This document shows positions 1-10,315 of a DNA stretch of 64,000 nt, piece after piece. The position numbers and the translations under genes were made by a program. The stretch is taken from contig CM007338.1 in NCBI GenBank assembly GCA_000333855.2, positions 516,686 to 580,685 on the forward strand, given 5' to 3'. Positions within the stretch are counted from its first letter, which is position 1, and each line of letters starts with the position of its first letter. Below the pieces are notes generated by a model, which saw only the letters and a program-made list of their open reading frames with translations, did not search any database and was not told the origin of the DNA. This DNA comes from Endotrypanum monterogeii (lineage: Eukaryota > Euglenozoa > Kinetoplastea > Trypanosomatida > Trypanosomatidae).

Positions 1-175
1 GTGTGTGTGTGTGTGTGTGTGTTAATCTTTTTCCACATCTCGCGAGCGATTGTTTCTTCTTTTTATTGTGCTGCCTTCCTCCCCCCTTTTGATTTCCTTC
101 GTCGTGTCTTCACCTATCGAGCTTTGTGTGGGAGAGAGACCCACCTAAGCACACCCACCCACCCACACTCACGCA

Positions 176-209
176 TATACACACACACATACACACACAC
201 ACACACACA

Positions 210-243
<34 letters not shown>
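176..243. repeat. Compound (CA)n-(TA)n microsatellite
   Basis: An imperfect CA run of about 30 nt passes directly into an uninterrupted TA run of about 30 nt. The same CA-to-TA junction recurs at several other spacers in the window, for example near 3246-3304, 27620-27663 and 32070-32124. Confidence 0.95.
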
Positions 244-245
<2 letters not shown>

Positions 246-482
246 TTTGTACATAAAAATAGACGTAGAGGGGCGGAGCTCGCGTGTCGAGTGTTTAGTC
301 TAGGCTGTGTCGGATGTGAAAGTTTTGAGGTGTTCTTGGTGGACAAAGTATTGGTGATGTTGAGTAACGGGAGAGATTTTGCGAAAGCTATCTAGACTGT
401 TTTCGTGAGTGCGGATAGCGTGTGGCGTCTTTTGCAGTGCAGCGCTAGAGGCCAGGTGTACTTCCTTCTCTTCTCCCATCCG

Positions 483-484
483 AG
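483..484 (+). promoter_or_regulatory. Candidate spliced-leader acceptor AG for the SET gene
   Basis: This is the first AG after the C/T-rich stretch at about 462-480. If used, the leader downstream of it would contain the ATG-TAA at 504-509 before the main start at 551. Assigned by position only. Confidence 0.35.
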
Positions 485-503
485 TGGGCTGGGGACAAAG
501 GCG

Positions 504-509
504 ATGTAA
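504..509 (+). promoter_or_regulatory. Minimal upstream ORF (ATG followed directly by TAA)
   Basis: An ATG immediately followed by a stop codon lies 41 nt upstream of the SET-protein start and downstream of the likely splice acceptor. In other eukaryotes such start-stop elements stall initiating ribosomes and lower translation of the downstream frame. Its use here is inference. Confidence 0.35.
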
Positions 510-550
510 GTGATCGAACGCGTGTGTCAAGCGTTATTCAAAGTGAGTCA

Positions 551-2350
551 ATGAGGTGTAGCAGTGTAGTGCAGGCATCGGTGCTGCTGCAGCACATCCA
601 TCACTCCTTGCCGACACTGCAGAAGCTGTATGCCCAGGCGGCGAAACTGGGGTCGCAGCCCCAGGAGAAGAAAGTGGGCAAACTGAAGTTGTCGTCATCC
701 TTCCCTCCGGATCCACATACCGCGGAGGAAGGGGATCGCGTCGTGCGTTTCTTCTGTGATGAGCTTGGGATGGGGGAAGCACCTTTGCAGCGGTGGCGGT
801 GCAAGCTGAGAAATCACTCAGCAAAGCGTTGGGGTGTGCCACCGACCTCGCCCTCACTGCATCAACCCCTGACACCTGCTTCATCTCGGGATTCGCAGTG
901 TGTGACTGCTGCTGGTAGTGTGAGCAGCACCACTGTTCCCTGGACGTGTGTTCGCAGTGCTGGTAGTCGAGCTGCTTCGGTCCCATTGGACTGCTATGCT
1001 TCTTCCACGGCTGTCGATGCCAAGGCTCACGCAGTCTCCTTATCATGGCTGCGTCCCCGGTCTCAAGACGTTGCCGTTGTTCAGTCTGCCATGCAAAGCC
1101 TGCACTTCATGGTATCGCCTTTCTTGCTCCTCTCTCCTCCACCGGTGGCGGCCGCATCGCCTCCGCGGTCCAACATCCCGGGTGCGAAAACTGTTCTTCT
1201 TCAGGACACCGCGCGCCCGAGAACGCATGAGGAATGCAGTCGATGGTATGCGACTCGAGACATACCTGCTGGCATGTTTCTTATGAGCCTGCCAACAGAG
1301 GCTGTACTCTTCGCCAACCCGCCTCCAACCGCAGACCCTGTTCTTACATTTTTCATGCAGGTGGAGGATCTTGTGGGGCAGCTGGTGAGCGCTGCCGCAG
1401 ATGTCAGCGCGCCGCATCACGCATACGCATCCTACCTGTGCGACAGCGTCGTGCCTTGCCGGAATCTTCCATTCCTCAGGGTCGAGGACGTGCAGCAGCT
1501 CTTCGAGGCGACCTCCACATTGGCTGCGCACCCACCTCACGGCTCTGGAGACGCGTCTGCGGGCTGCGATGTCTCGAGCGTGCCTGCCGACAGCCCCGCT
1601 CTTTCACTTATGTCGTTTTTCCACGAAGACATGGGAGGTGCACCGCTCAGCGATTATCTGCGTACGCGCCTTTCCCGCGCCGAGTATGCGTGGTGGGTGA
1701 GTCTTGTGCTGGCCCATCGTGCCGGCGCCACAAGTTTGCTACCCATGGTGGACAAGCTGAACCATAGCCCTCTTCCAAACTGCTACTACACCATGGCGAC
1801 CGAGGACACAATGTGCGGTATCGATGTGCTGGACAATCTCCTCGCAGGCGTTCCAGGGGAACTTCTTTATCAACCTTACGTACACGTGTTCGCACTGCGG
1901 GACATCCCTGCAGGCGCCGAACTGACATTGTGTTACGCCTCGGCCCCCGATGGGGTGTATAATCCAGCCAGTCGACATTCACCGCCAGCGTCGCTTTCTG
2001 CGAAGGAGAAAGAAGTCGTGCGTCATCAGCACCCCAAAGTCGGCCCTACAAAGAGTATGGAGGAAGTGATGGAAGTTCTCTTCCCTTCTTGCGATGTGTC
2101 TATGTTCGAGACAAGCGAGGGTGGAAGCAGCGGCCTCGACTCTGCTTTCGTTTCACAGCTTCGGCGACTGAAGCACCCCGGGAAACAGGAGACGGATACC
2201 CCCGAGGGTAAGGCTGCCTGGTTGCTGCAGTGGGGGTTTGTCCCGCCCTGTGATGCAATCTACAGCGCGCAGGACTTGCGCGAGATGGCGACGCTGATCG
2301 CAGAGCGGCGTGTTGACATGCGATCATTGTTGTTTCCACAAGCCGGTTGA
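551..2350 (+). CDS. SET-domain protein, probable lysine methyltransferase (RuBisCO-LSMT/SETD6-like class)
   Basis: A 599-residue protein starting at the first in-frame ATG. The frame is open to a GTG at 524, but GTG is not expected to start translation here. The first 230 residues are low in recognisable features. The SET region begins near residue 231 with RWYATRDIPAG, the usual opening of the class that modifies non-histone proteins. The core motif is MVDKLNHS (399-406, with N404-H405 expected to contact S-adenosylmethionine), followed by AGAELTLCYA (454-463), where Y462 matches the conserved active-site tyrosine. Between these lies the long insert typical of LSMT-type SET domains. The substrate cannot be predicted; ribosomal proteins and translation factors are common targets in this class. 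No targeting signal is obvious. The SET assignment is firm; the exact family and the N-terminal start are less certain. Confidence 0.85.
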   Translation: MRCSSVVQASVLLQHIHHSLPTLQKLYAQAAKLGSQPQEKKVGKLKLSSSFPPDPHTAEEGDRVVRFFCDELGMGEAPLQRWRCKLRNHSAKRWGVPPTSPSLHQPLTPASSRDSQCVTAAGSVSSTTVPWTCVRSAGSRAASVPLDCYASSTAVDAKAHAVSLSWLRPRSQDVAVVQSAMQSLHFMVSPFLLLSPPPVAAASPPRSNIPGAKTVLLQDTARPRTHEECSRWYATRDIPAGMFLMSLPTEAVLFANPPPTADPVLTFFMQVEDLVGQLVSAAADVSAPHHAYASYLCDSVVPCRNLPFLRVEDVQQLFEATSTLAAHPPHGSGDASAGCDVSSVPADSPALSLMSFFHEDMGGAPLSDYLRTRLSRAEYAWWVSLVLAHRAGATSLLPMVDKLNHSPLPNCYYTMATEDTMCGIDVLDNLLAGVPGELLYQPYVHVFALRDIPAGAELTLCYASAPDGVYNPASRHSPPASLSAKEKEVVRHQHPKVGPTKSMEEVMEVLFPSCDVSMFETSEGGSSGLDSAFVSQLRRLKHPGKQETDTPEGKAAWLLQWGFVPPCDAIYSAQDLREMATLIAERRVDMRSLLFPQAG

Positions 2351-2568
2351 GGCATTGGCACTGTTCACACATACTGGAACACGCCGCTGACGTTGCTGCT
2401 ATCTTTGCCTCTCCATGTTTGACTGACTGCTGAGGTGATCCTTGATCGCTGGTACCTTGTCGTGTTCCCCCCCCCCTCCACTTGTGCGTAGTCTGTTGGG
2501 AGAGGTGTAGGGGTCGTGATTACCTGCTGCTGCTACTCTCCTCTCTATCACAGTGCTCGCTGCGTTTC

Positions 2569-2570
<2 letters not shown>

Positions 2571-2604
<34 letters not shown>
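2571..2604. repeat. (CA)n microsatellite
   Basis: An uninterrupted run of about 17 CA units in the spacer, presumably in the 3' UTR of the SET gene. Confidence 0.95.
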
Positions 2605-2605
<1 letters not shown>

Positions 2606-3245
2606 TCTTTACTAGTACCTAAGGCCCGGGTGGTAGACACTCTGTTTAGTGTGTACTGGATGCTTCTTTATGAGCGAGAAGGAAGGGGGGGCGCAGATAT
2701 CCATCTATCGTATTTGTGTTCGGCGCCGCTTTTCCCAAAGCGAACCCCGCCCAGCGGGAACGCAAAGCTGTGGTTTGTGCGATTGATCATTCCACACTCT
2801 TCACTGGGGCTTTCTCTCTTTTTTTTTTCCTCCTCCTTTCTTTTCACACAGTCCCGCCAATAAGGGCAGTTGTGCCAGTGTATCTTCCTTTTAAAAATTA
2901 ATGATGCATTTGTCTTATGCATGACACAGGGGAGCCTCCTTTCCTCTTTATTTCGCTTAGACGCACAGGTCGCCACAGAGACACACGCACGCGCACGCCA
3001 CCCCCTAAAAAAAAAAAAAGTGACTTGGTTTATCGTAAATTTTGTAGATCGCTAGACGATCTGAGCTCCATAAGCACAACAGAAACAGGTCACCCGTGTA
3101 CGTCAGGCAGATTTATGTGTGTGTGTGTGTGTGTGTGGGGTCAATATCGGTATTGCCTAACCTGGCAAATGTCACATCTTCCTTTATCCTATCTCTTGTT
3201 TTGTTTTTCCTTTTTATCGAGGCCATATTTCGGATATTTTTGTCG

Positions 3246-3271
3246 ATATATACACACACACACAAATATAT

Positions 3272-3304
<33 letters not shown>
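3246..3304. repeat. Compound (CA)n-(TA)n microsatellite
   Basis: CA units grade into about 15 TA units in the spacer upstream of the Kintoun-like gene. Confidence 0.95.
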
Positions 3305-3308
<4 letters not shown>

Positions 3309-3511
3309 GTCAACTGTCACTTTGTCCATCATACAGTCTCTTTGCTGCTGCTGGGCTACGCCACCGACGCATTCCCTCACTAGCACACTTGGAAAAAAAT
3401 AAAATTGTTTCGATATATTGCCGTAAGCGGACGAGGTGCATCCCCCTCCCCTCCCCTCCTCTCTCCATACTAGAAAAAAAAAGAGAAAGTTAACTTTTGT
3501 CTTTCTTCCTC

Positions 3512-3513
3512 AG
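3512..3513 (+). promoter_or_regulatory. Candidate spliced-leader acceptor for the Kintoun gene
   Basis: An AG follows a clear pyrimidine tract at 3495-3511 and leaves a leader of 23 nt before the ATG at 3537. A second AG at 3530-3531 would leave only 5 nt. No ATG lies between either site and the start. Confidence 0.5.
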
Positions 3514-3536
3514 TTTTTTTTCGCTCTACAGCCACT

Positions 3537-5810
3537 ATGCCACTGGAGCATATTAATTTTTCCCGCCGCAGCGGGGATGCGGCAACCGCTGGAAAGGGCA
3601 GCGATAAGTTCACCGCGACCCCGGAGGAGTTGCGTGCGATCCAGGAAAAGATGAAGGATCCTGTCTTCGCCGAGCTGATGCATGAATACATGGCCTCGTT
3701 GGAGGACCCTGAAACGCGGCGCGAGGAGGAGGCTTACTTGGAGCAGGCAGAGCGGGAGGCAAGAGAAGGGGGGGACTTCACCTTCGAGTTTGTGTTTCCG
3801 CGCGCTGCGTATGTAGTAGAGCTGCTGGAGCCGTGGAACACAACCGTATCGGTGGCGGAACTCAAGAAGCTCGGACTCGACACGACCACAGCGACACAGA
3901 ACGGGGGGAAGCTCAGCGGTGTCCGCTCCTTCTTGAACATGTGCTCAAGCGACAAGGTGAAGGCTTTCTCCGAGCACACAACAGGGGATGTCAAGGGGAG
4001 CAACTGGGAAGTGCCCGTGTCTGTATCTCAGCGCCGTATCGAGTCTTACAATCCAGTGAGGTCTAGTTCATCCGCATCGATCCCCTCTGAATACGCAGTG
4101 GCGGGCGACAACGCCTCCTCGTCGTCTTCACTGACTGTGTGTGTTGTCCGCGATGTTGTGTTTCACCCATCAACGCTCAGCCTGGCTGAGCGAAGTCCAC
4201 GCTTCATGTGCTTCTTGACCGAGATCGCGGTTGAGCATATCAATGGCGGCTATGGTGAATCCAACGGCTTTCCATTTCGCCGGCTTCCCAGCAGCATCGT
4301 CTCCATCGGCAAGCCGCAGAACCAAACCATTCGCTCTGCCTCAAAGACGGGCGTGTCGCCCTTCGACGCAGATCCACAGGCGCCGGTGCTCACCAAGCCG
4401 ACAAGGAATTTCTCAACAGATCAGGACAGCACCCACAGCCCAGCTGCGGCAACAAAAACACCACTGCCGCGCAAGAAAAATTCCTCAGCGTCCGGGAGTG
4501 CCTCTGCCAAGGCACCAACGCCGTCAAGAGATCGAGACGCCCAAGCATCAAAGAGCATCGCGGGCACGGCTGCGGAGGCCTCTGCAGCCTCGTTAAAACC
4601 TGCTGTGCTTCCACCATACACGATCACTCACCGCGGCATCATTGACCTCACCGATGCTTGGCAGTGGAGGGTGTCAGATAGGCGTGTCGGAGTGCCGGAG
4701 GAGCTGATAGTGAAAATGACTTTTGCCGGCGTGCGGCGGGCTTCGATGCTTGATATTTCCATAACCCCAGAGGGCCACGCGGTGCGCATTGAACCCACTG
4801 AGGCTCAAAGTCGCTACGAGGGACTCATTGTCCTGCCCTTCACCGTAGAGGAAGATCCTCGTCAAGCCCTGTTCGACTGCGCCGAGGGCCTGCTCACGCT
4901 GACACTCAAGGTGGTACCGCCTCCTTTGCCGGATGGCGCGCTGAGCGCAGAGCAGATGCGCAAGGAGCTAGGGGGTGAGGCGTCTGAGATTCCAGAGCAG
5001 GTGGCCCTGGATACGCAAGCGCAGCTGCCATCGCTTCCTGACACAGAAAGCCCTTCGCCTTCCGCGGTGACAGCAGAGGCGCCCAGCGACAAGCTCCCTG
5101 TATCCACGGCAGCAGTCGCACCGGCTGAGTCCCCCACGAGAGGTTTCATTGAGCCACCGACTGCGGTTCCTGCCGAGAAGAGATCGAGCGGACCAGAAAT
5201 TGCGCACATCGGTGACCAGGCCCGCGTGGCGGCGATGATGGCGCAGGTGCAGGCTGCGCGAGAGGCGCGGGAGGCAGCAGCTGCTGCTGCCGGCGATGCC
5301 GAAACGGAAAAGAATAATGACCTGCCATCCGCACCTCTGGCAGAGCCTGCTGCTGCTGCTGCTGCCGTGTGTCCACCAGCTGACAGTGTGAAAGGAATCG
5401 CTGCCCATCAAACGCAGCAGGCGACTGCTGCTTCTGTCGGTGACGACACCCCCGCTGATACCACGGCAACCGCGGAGGATATTCCTTTGATTCGGAAGAT
5501 GACAGCGGCGACGGCCCTACCATCTGTAGCCAAAATTGTCGGTGGAGGCGTTGAAGAGGACAACGATGAACTCGCAGCGTTACATGCCCGTCAGCAGGCG
5601 TGGGCAGCAATGATCGGGGCTGACATGGAAGCTGCCAAGGCACTGGAGGAGGCCGAGGCAGCTAAGGCGGCAGAGAGGGCAGAGGCGCAGGCGGCGAAGG
5701 CTCGTCGTAGGATAGAAATAGAGAAGGAGGCGGAGCGACTAGCTCATCTTGCCAAGTTGCGGCGGGACTCGATTCCTTTGGCAAACAAGTACATTTTTTC
5801 CATCGACTGA
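3537..5810 (+). CDS. PIH1-domain protein, Kintoun/DNAAF2-like dynein-arm assembly factor
   Basis: A 757-residue protein. Proteins of this family are cytoplasmic HSP90/HSP70 co-chaperones that pre-assemble axonemal dynein before flagellar import. The N-terminal part (about 28-215) carries the family opening EELRAIQEKMKDPVF and a second block DFTFEFVFPRAAYVVE. After a serine/alanine-rich linker, residues about 355-462 look like the CS-type beta-sandwich of PIH proteins, with HRGIIDLTDAWQW, PEELIVKMTFAGV and a closing CAEGLLTLTLKVV. The remaining 295 residues are alanine- and glutamate-rich, with a probable helical or coiled-coil segment at about 675-745. The order PIH, linker, CS, charged tail matches Kintoun better than the shorter PIH1D1 or PIH1D3 types. 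A flagellated organism is expected to need it. The exact orthology within the PIH family is inferred from motif resemblance. Confidence 0.85.
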   Translation: MPLEHINFSRRSGDAATAGKGSDKFTATPEELRAIQEKMKDPVFAELMHEYMASLEDPETRREEEAYLEQAEREAREGGDFTFEFVFPRAAYVVELLEPWNTTVSVAELKKLGLDTTTATQNGGKLSGVRSFLNMCSSDKVKAFSEHTTGDVKGSNWEVPVSVSQRRIESYNPVRSSSSASIPSEYAVAGDNASSSSSLTVCVVRDVVFHPSTLSLAERSPRFMCFLTEIAVEHINGGYGESNGFPFRRLPSSIVSIGKPQNQTIRSASKTGVSPFDADPQAPVLTKPTRNFSTDQDSTHSPAAATKTPLPRKKNSSASGSASAKAPTPSRDRDAQASKSIAGTAAEASAASLKPAVLPPYTITHRGIIDLTDAWQWRVSDRRVGVPEELIVKMTFAGVRRASMLDISITPEGHAVRIEPTEAQSRYEGLIVLPFTVEEDPRQALFDCAEGLLTLTLKVVPPPLPDGALSAEQMRKELGGEASEIPEQVALDTQAQLPSLPDTESPSPSAVTAEAPSDKLPVSTAAVAPAESPTRGFIEPPTAVPAEKRSSGPEIAHIGDQARVAAMMAQVQAAREAREAAAAAAGDAETEKNNDLPSAPLAEPAAAAAAVCPPADSVKGIAAHQTQQATAASVGDDTPADTTATAEDIPLIRKMTAATALPSVAKIVGGGVEEDNDELAALHARQQAWAAMIGADMEAAKALEEAEAAKAAERAEAQAAKARRRIEIEKEAERLAHLAKLRRDSIPLANKYIFSID

Positions 5811-7900
5811 GAGACGACTTTGTGCTGTGTTGGTGCTGAGGCAGCTAAGCGCAAGGGAGTTGTGGGTGTGCATGAGCTCTCACACAGGATGCCCCCTTTT
5901 TTTCTCACCTTCTTTTTTTTTTTCTTGTCTGTGTGCTGTTTGTGTAGGTGTACCTGCGCGTATCATGATGTTTATTATTCTTCTTCTCAGGTGGGTTTAT
6001 TTTTTTTCCCTTCCCGGGATGGATAGCAGGCGTGCATGTGAAAGGGGTGGGTGGGTGGGGAGGTGAGGGTTTGAGATGGCTCAAGGAGAAGGCAATTGCT
6101 CACTCACTCTTTGCCACCTTCTCCCCCTAAATCTTTACCCATACGCGAGGCCCTTTGCTAGAAGTGTGCGACGGCGTCTGCCTCCCCTAAACATGATTCG
6201 AAGTATCGCTCTTTTCTTCCAACGCTCAACACGCAAGCAGTTAAGCACACACACACACCATCAAACAAAAGAAACGCCTTGCCGGAAGGGTCCCAGGTCG
6301 TCGTTGCCCTCTCCCTCGAATATGCTGATCTTAATTTTGATATTTCGGCTCTCGTTCATTGCTGTCAGAGCAACAGGGGTCCATGCTTCCCTCGCGATTA
6401 TTTTCTATGTGTCAGCTCCCGGCTCATCAAGAGAGGCCTAGGGGCGACGCAAAGAATGTCGGATGATACTTCGTCTTCATTGTGCACACGTACACAGAAA
6501 AATGCACACATTGGCGTGGGCAGTGTATGAGGATGCCGTACGTCATGCGACTTGTTTCCGTCTTGGGCTGTCTTTTAACTGTATTCATCCCCTCAAAACC
6601 CCTCTGCTTCTTTATTGTCCTTTCTCACCTCTACGGTGTATAAGAGCATCCCATCATCGCACTAGGTGGGTGCAGTGGGCTTGTTTCTCTCCTTTATATA
6701 CACATACACACACTCACACACACAGACACACGCACGCGTATACAAGAACACAAAACTCCCAAGGCGCACGCGTGTGCTTTTTGCTTCAACTACCTTGTTT
6801 TCGATACGCATGTGCATATCGATTTCTGCACCTATTTTCTTTTCCCGTTTGTCTGCTCTCTGTGCCGTGTTCTTAACTCCTCTTGAAGAAAAAAAAAACC
6901 GGCTGGTGACGAAGGGTCCTGGGCCTCGAACAGAGATATCGAGAGAGGGGAGGGGGTGCGCGTAGGGGGGAGAGTCACTTGCGGTCATTGCAACAGTGCA
7001 GTGTGTGGGTGCGTTTCTTTTTTTTTTTCAGTGCGCGTGACGCTCTACATACCCTCACTTTCCGTTCTTTTTTTCCAAAAAAAAATCTGTTTGTATTATT
7101 ACTACGCCGCATAGACTGATCGAATCCACACAGAAACCTTTTCAGCACGTGCTCCTGTTGTTGCCCCATTTTCGGTCGAAGTGGTGATCGGTGAAGGACA
7201 CAGAGATTGTGTTCTCGTCGTCTCTGCTTTTTTTTTTTTTCTGGACCCGTTTTCGTGCTCCTCTTTCCCTCCTTTCCTCCTCCCCCCCTTTTTTTTTTTG
7301 AGCTCCTTTTCCTGAGTTGGTGTTCGCCGCTTCTGGCCGTCGTGTGCGGGAGTCGTCGCCGTTGAGGACTGTGTGTCTGTGTGTTTCCGCGCCTTTGGGC
7401 TCGGCGGTGGGCTTGGTGTATCCTTTTTTAAATTTATTATTGTATGATCTGCTCCCCACCCTTCCCGCTACTACACATGCGCGCGCAGCACATCTGTGCA
7501 CCCTCTCCGCATCGTATTCCGTATTCAGGTGCACCTACACGTGCTCTCAGCATAGACATACTCGCTTGTGCATATCACTGCGCATTCATACAGAAAACAG
7601 AGAAGACAGGGGTTTCCGAGGGTCGGACATACGTATTAATTCGGTGCACTAGGGTTGGGTGAGCGTCCCGACCGATCCCTCCCTCCTGTAGCCCCTTCTC
7701 ATATCCCTGTTGAGGTTTTTTTTTTTTCGATTCCTTTGGCTTCTCGAAGATCTTCAAGAAGACCATCAATATCAACGCGTGTGGTCCGCAGAGCAGTCCC
7801 ATACTCTGGTGCGAGTCAATATTTCATCTCGTCCACACGCCGAGGGGAGACGAGGATCAGATCGGAGGGCACTTCCAGACGACGAACGCTGGGAGGGTTT
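5811..7900. other. Spacer between the Kintoun and TRF genes
   Basis: No gene is recognised in about 2.1 kb. It contains poly-T and C/T tracts, a mixed CA array at about 6700-6740, and a stretch rich in T, C and CTCC units at 7225-7300. A poly-T tract at 7715-7742 with an AG at 7748-7749 probably marks the TRF trans-splice site; no ATG occurs between it and 7901. Confidence 0.7.
7748..7749 (+). promoter_or_regulatory. Candidate spliced-leader acceptor for TRF
   Basis: The first AG after a poly-T/pyrimidine tract (about 7715-7745). The ATG at 7901 is then the first ATG in the message, which supports that start over the second in-frame ATG at 7937. Confidence 0.45.
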
Positions 7901-10315
7901 ATGCTTCTCACTGACCCATCGTTTGCGGTTGCCACAATGGAGGGAAACAGCAGGGCCAGCGGTGCATATCAGTTGCAGCGCAGTGACCGTGCGGATCTCA
8001 CTGCTGCAGTTGCTAGAGATGCTGACATCGACAAGAGGAACACACTTCCAGTGGACGCCACACAGAACCTTCACTACTTCGATGTGCTTCATCCGATCCT
8101 TCTGAGCCATGTGCGTCGAGCCAACAGCAGCGGTGTGCTGACCCTCCTGTCTCTGCCCAGTATTGTGGATAGTGAAGTTTTCTGGCGCACGTGCACCTAT
8201 CGCGAGGGTCTGGTAGCTGCCGCACTGATTTACGTTATGGAGCAGACAGGCCAGATGACCGTCCCAGCAAGCGCACCGACATTGCTACGGTCCGCCGATG
8301 TCGCGACCAGCTCTCGTGGCTTACTCGAGACTTCGGAGGAACAAGCTTTTCGCTGTTTTGCTCGCTCTCCGGGGGCTACTCCACCCACGAATCAATACGC
8401 ATCATTGTCTTCGCCGCCACAACCGGTTTTTGGAGAGCCTTCAGCTCCTTCAGATAGCGTCCCTGCGCCCCGTCAGCGAATATCGACTTCTCCTCCATCC
8501 TCATTCACACCACTCACTGTCGATGACCTTCACGTGCTGATGCACCTATGCATATACGGACGAACTGATGTCCCAGTCTCACACGAGAGGCTTCGGAATG
8601 GGTTTTCATCGCTGCAGAACACGTCTCCGGATGGCACAGAGACGGCCGGTGCTCCCGATCGACGTCAACCAGCCGCACTGGCCTCGCTGCTACGGGTAGG
8701 TGCGGCTCTGCGGGATCAGCGGTGCCGCAGCAACACATCCGCAGACGGCAAAGGCGCTCCTGCCACACGCTGCTGGTCAACTGGAGCCTCGCAGGAGGGA
8801 GCCAGGGGCATGGGTGTGGAGTATTTCATTCGGGGTGTCATGCGCCGCCTGGAGGCGATTATGGAGGACGAGGCAAGGGGGGAGGGGTCCCGCCCTGGTG
8901 CTTCTCCTTCGCCCACGCGCAAGAGGCCGCGACCAGGCAGAGAACCGACGACCGCGTCGGTGTGCAGCGGTGTTGATGGCATAAGTAATAGTCCAACTAA
9001 ATCATCTTTCTCTGATTTGCACAACACCGCGCCGGAGGGGCTGAGGGCGACAGCACACGCAGACGCGATAAGCCTCGCTGCTCTTTCGGCGGTGCTACAG
9101 GAGCATTGCCATGTCATGAGTTATGTCAACCCTCTTCGAGATGGCTACGCTGCATCAGCGGCACTGGAGGAGAGCAGGGAGAGCACGACGACAACAGCAA
9201 CAACCCCCATGGGGATATCCAGCAGCAACAGTAATGACAGTCTTACGAACATCAGGCAAGTGGCAGCCACCATCACCACTACGCATCCTTCTTCTGCCGA
9301 GGTGGCGGAAGTGCGGACATCGCTTGCAGGTCCAGTAGATACCGCCTTGCTGGTGGTGCCCATAGACGGAGAAAGGACGTGTTTGAATGCTACCGAGGAT
9401 ACCACGGCAGAGGAGGCGTCCAGTGGACTCGACGCTGTAGAACTGCTACGCCGCATTCCCGCCATCACTGCGACACGCTGGGCGTTGCCGAGCAGCGCGG
9501 TCAACAACACCGTCCGCGACACTGTCAACGCTTCTCCTGGGTTGCTATGTTCTTTTGCGACCGAGGGCGGCAAGGTTAATGCTCAGCCGGAAGGGGGGGA
9601 TCAGCAACACCGACGTGGCGCCGCTACCTCTGATTACCGGGGATCGTCGTTTTTTGGGCCACAGGGATCTTCCTCTGCCTCCACTACAGCGGATCAGCCG
9701 CCGCCGCCTCAGCCGCACTCGGATGAAGCGCAGAAGCGTCTCTCGGAATCTATTCGCGTGTTCGACGCCTTCACCACTGCACTCGAGCAGTCGGCCCTCA
9801 CAACGGCCCATGTCACGGGTGGGTCGGTGCAGCCTTCACCTGCACTGGCCGCGATGCCGTCGTTGACGACGGGAGGCATCGCTGAAGACTGCGCTTCGGC
9901 GAAGCCCACCATATCGGGTGCTCGGCACGCACGGAATGCTGCGCCAGCGGCTTCTCCCAAACCTGGCGTTCGGCGCCGGCACAAGTTCAGCCCACAAGAA
10001 GACGCGGCGATTCTCCACGGGGTCGCCCGTTTTGGGCAGATGAGCGGTTCCTTTCAGTATATCCTGCACGCCTACAGAAGCGTTTGGCGGGCAGGCCGAA
10101 CGGCGCTGCATCTCTACGACCACTGGCGCGGTGCACTGCGTCGGCGCGCTGTCACTGCCTCTATTGACGGGGCAGCGAGCGACGCGGAGTGGGTTTCTCG
10201 GGAACAAGAGCCCGCTGACGAGGACGAGGCTAACACGGTGTCTCGTATCGGCCCCGCAGCGTTGAGGAACGAGCAGGATCTGAGCTCAGAGATCGAGGAC
10301 TCATCTGATGAGTAG
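7901..10315 (+). CDS. TRF: Telomere TTAGGG-repeat-binding factor TRF
   Basis: An 804-residue protein starting at the first ATG of the likely message; the frame is open further upstream but without an ATG. It is expected to bind double-stranded telomeric TTAGGG repeats in the nucleus. The key evidence is a C-terminal Myb/SANT domain at about 691-750. It opens RRRHKFSPQEDAAILHGV, continues with SFQYILHAY and ends ALHLYDHWRG, the position of the telobox VDxKDKWRN-like motif of TRF proteins. The tail is acidic. A structured region at about 40-125 (with FWRTCTYREGLVAAALIYV) could correspond to the TRFH dimerisation domain, but resemblance is weak. The middle is serine/threonine/alanine-rich and probably disordered. 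The length fits what is recalled for Leishmania TRF (near 800 residues), which is much longer than the T. brucei protein. The Myb assignment is strong; the name rests on architecture and gene neighbourhood. Confidence 0.88.
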   Translation: MLLTDPSFAVATMEGNSRASGAYQLQRSDRADLTAAVARDADIDKRNTLPVDATQNLHYFDVLHPILLSHVRRANSSGVLTLLSLPSIVDSEVFWRTCTYREGLVAAALIYVMEQTGQMTVPASAPTLLRSADVATSSRGLLETSEEQAFRCFARSPGATPPTNQYASLSSPPQPVFGEPSAPSDSVPAPRQRISTSPPSSFTPLTVDDLHVLMHLCIYGRTDVPVSHERLRNGFSSLQNTSPDGTETAGAPDRRQPAALASLLRVGAALRDQRCRSNTSADGKGAPATRCWSTGASQEGARGMGVEYFIRGVMRRLEAIMEDEARGEGSRPGASPSPTRKRPRPGREPTTASVCSGVDGISNSPTKSSFSDLHNTAPEGLRATAHADAISLAALSAVLQEHCHVMSYVNPLRDGYAASAALEESRESTTTTATTPMGISSSNSNDSLTNIRQVAATITTTHPSSAEVAEVRTSLAGPVDTALLVVPIDGERTCLNATEDTTAEEASSGLDAVELLRRIPAITATRWALPSSAVNNTVRDTVNASPGLLCSFATEGGKVNAQPEGGDQQHRRGAATSDYRGSSFFGPQGSSSASTTADQPPPPQPHSDEAQKRLSESIRVFDAFTTALEQSALTTAHVTGGSVQPSPALAAMPSLTTGGIAEDCASAKPTISGARHARNAAPAASPKPGVRRRHKFSPQEDAAILHGVARFGQMSGSFQYILHAYRSVWRAGRTALHLYDHWRGALRRRAVTASIDGAASDAEWVSREQEPADEDEANTVSRIGPAALRNEQDLSSEIEDSSDE

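Larger units (their letters stand above)
1..550. other. Spacer upstream of the SET-domain gene
   Basis: No credible gene is seen. The stretch starts inside a (GT)n run (1-22) and holds a compound (CA)n-(TA)n microsatellite at about 176-243. A short pyrimidine tract near 462-480 is followed by an AG at 483-484 that could accept the spliced leader for the SET gene. Apparent reading frames here encode dipeptide runs from the microsatellite. Confidence 0.7.
2351..3536. other. Spacer between the SET and Kintoun genes
   Basis: No gene is recognised. The spacer holds a (CA)n run at 2571-2604, a (TG)n run near 3116-3137 and a compound CA/TA array at about 3246-3304, with several poly-T and poly-A runs. 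A pyrimidine tract ends just before the next start codon. Confidence 0.75.

Noticed and set aside
9145..9573. Minus-strand frames inside TRF and other genes
   Set aside because: GC-rich coding DNA gives long antisense frames; all recognised motifs are on the + strand and none was found in these.
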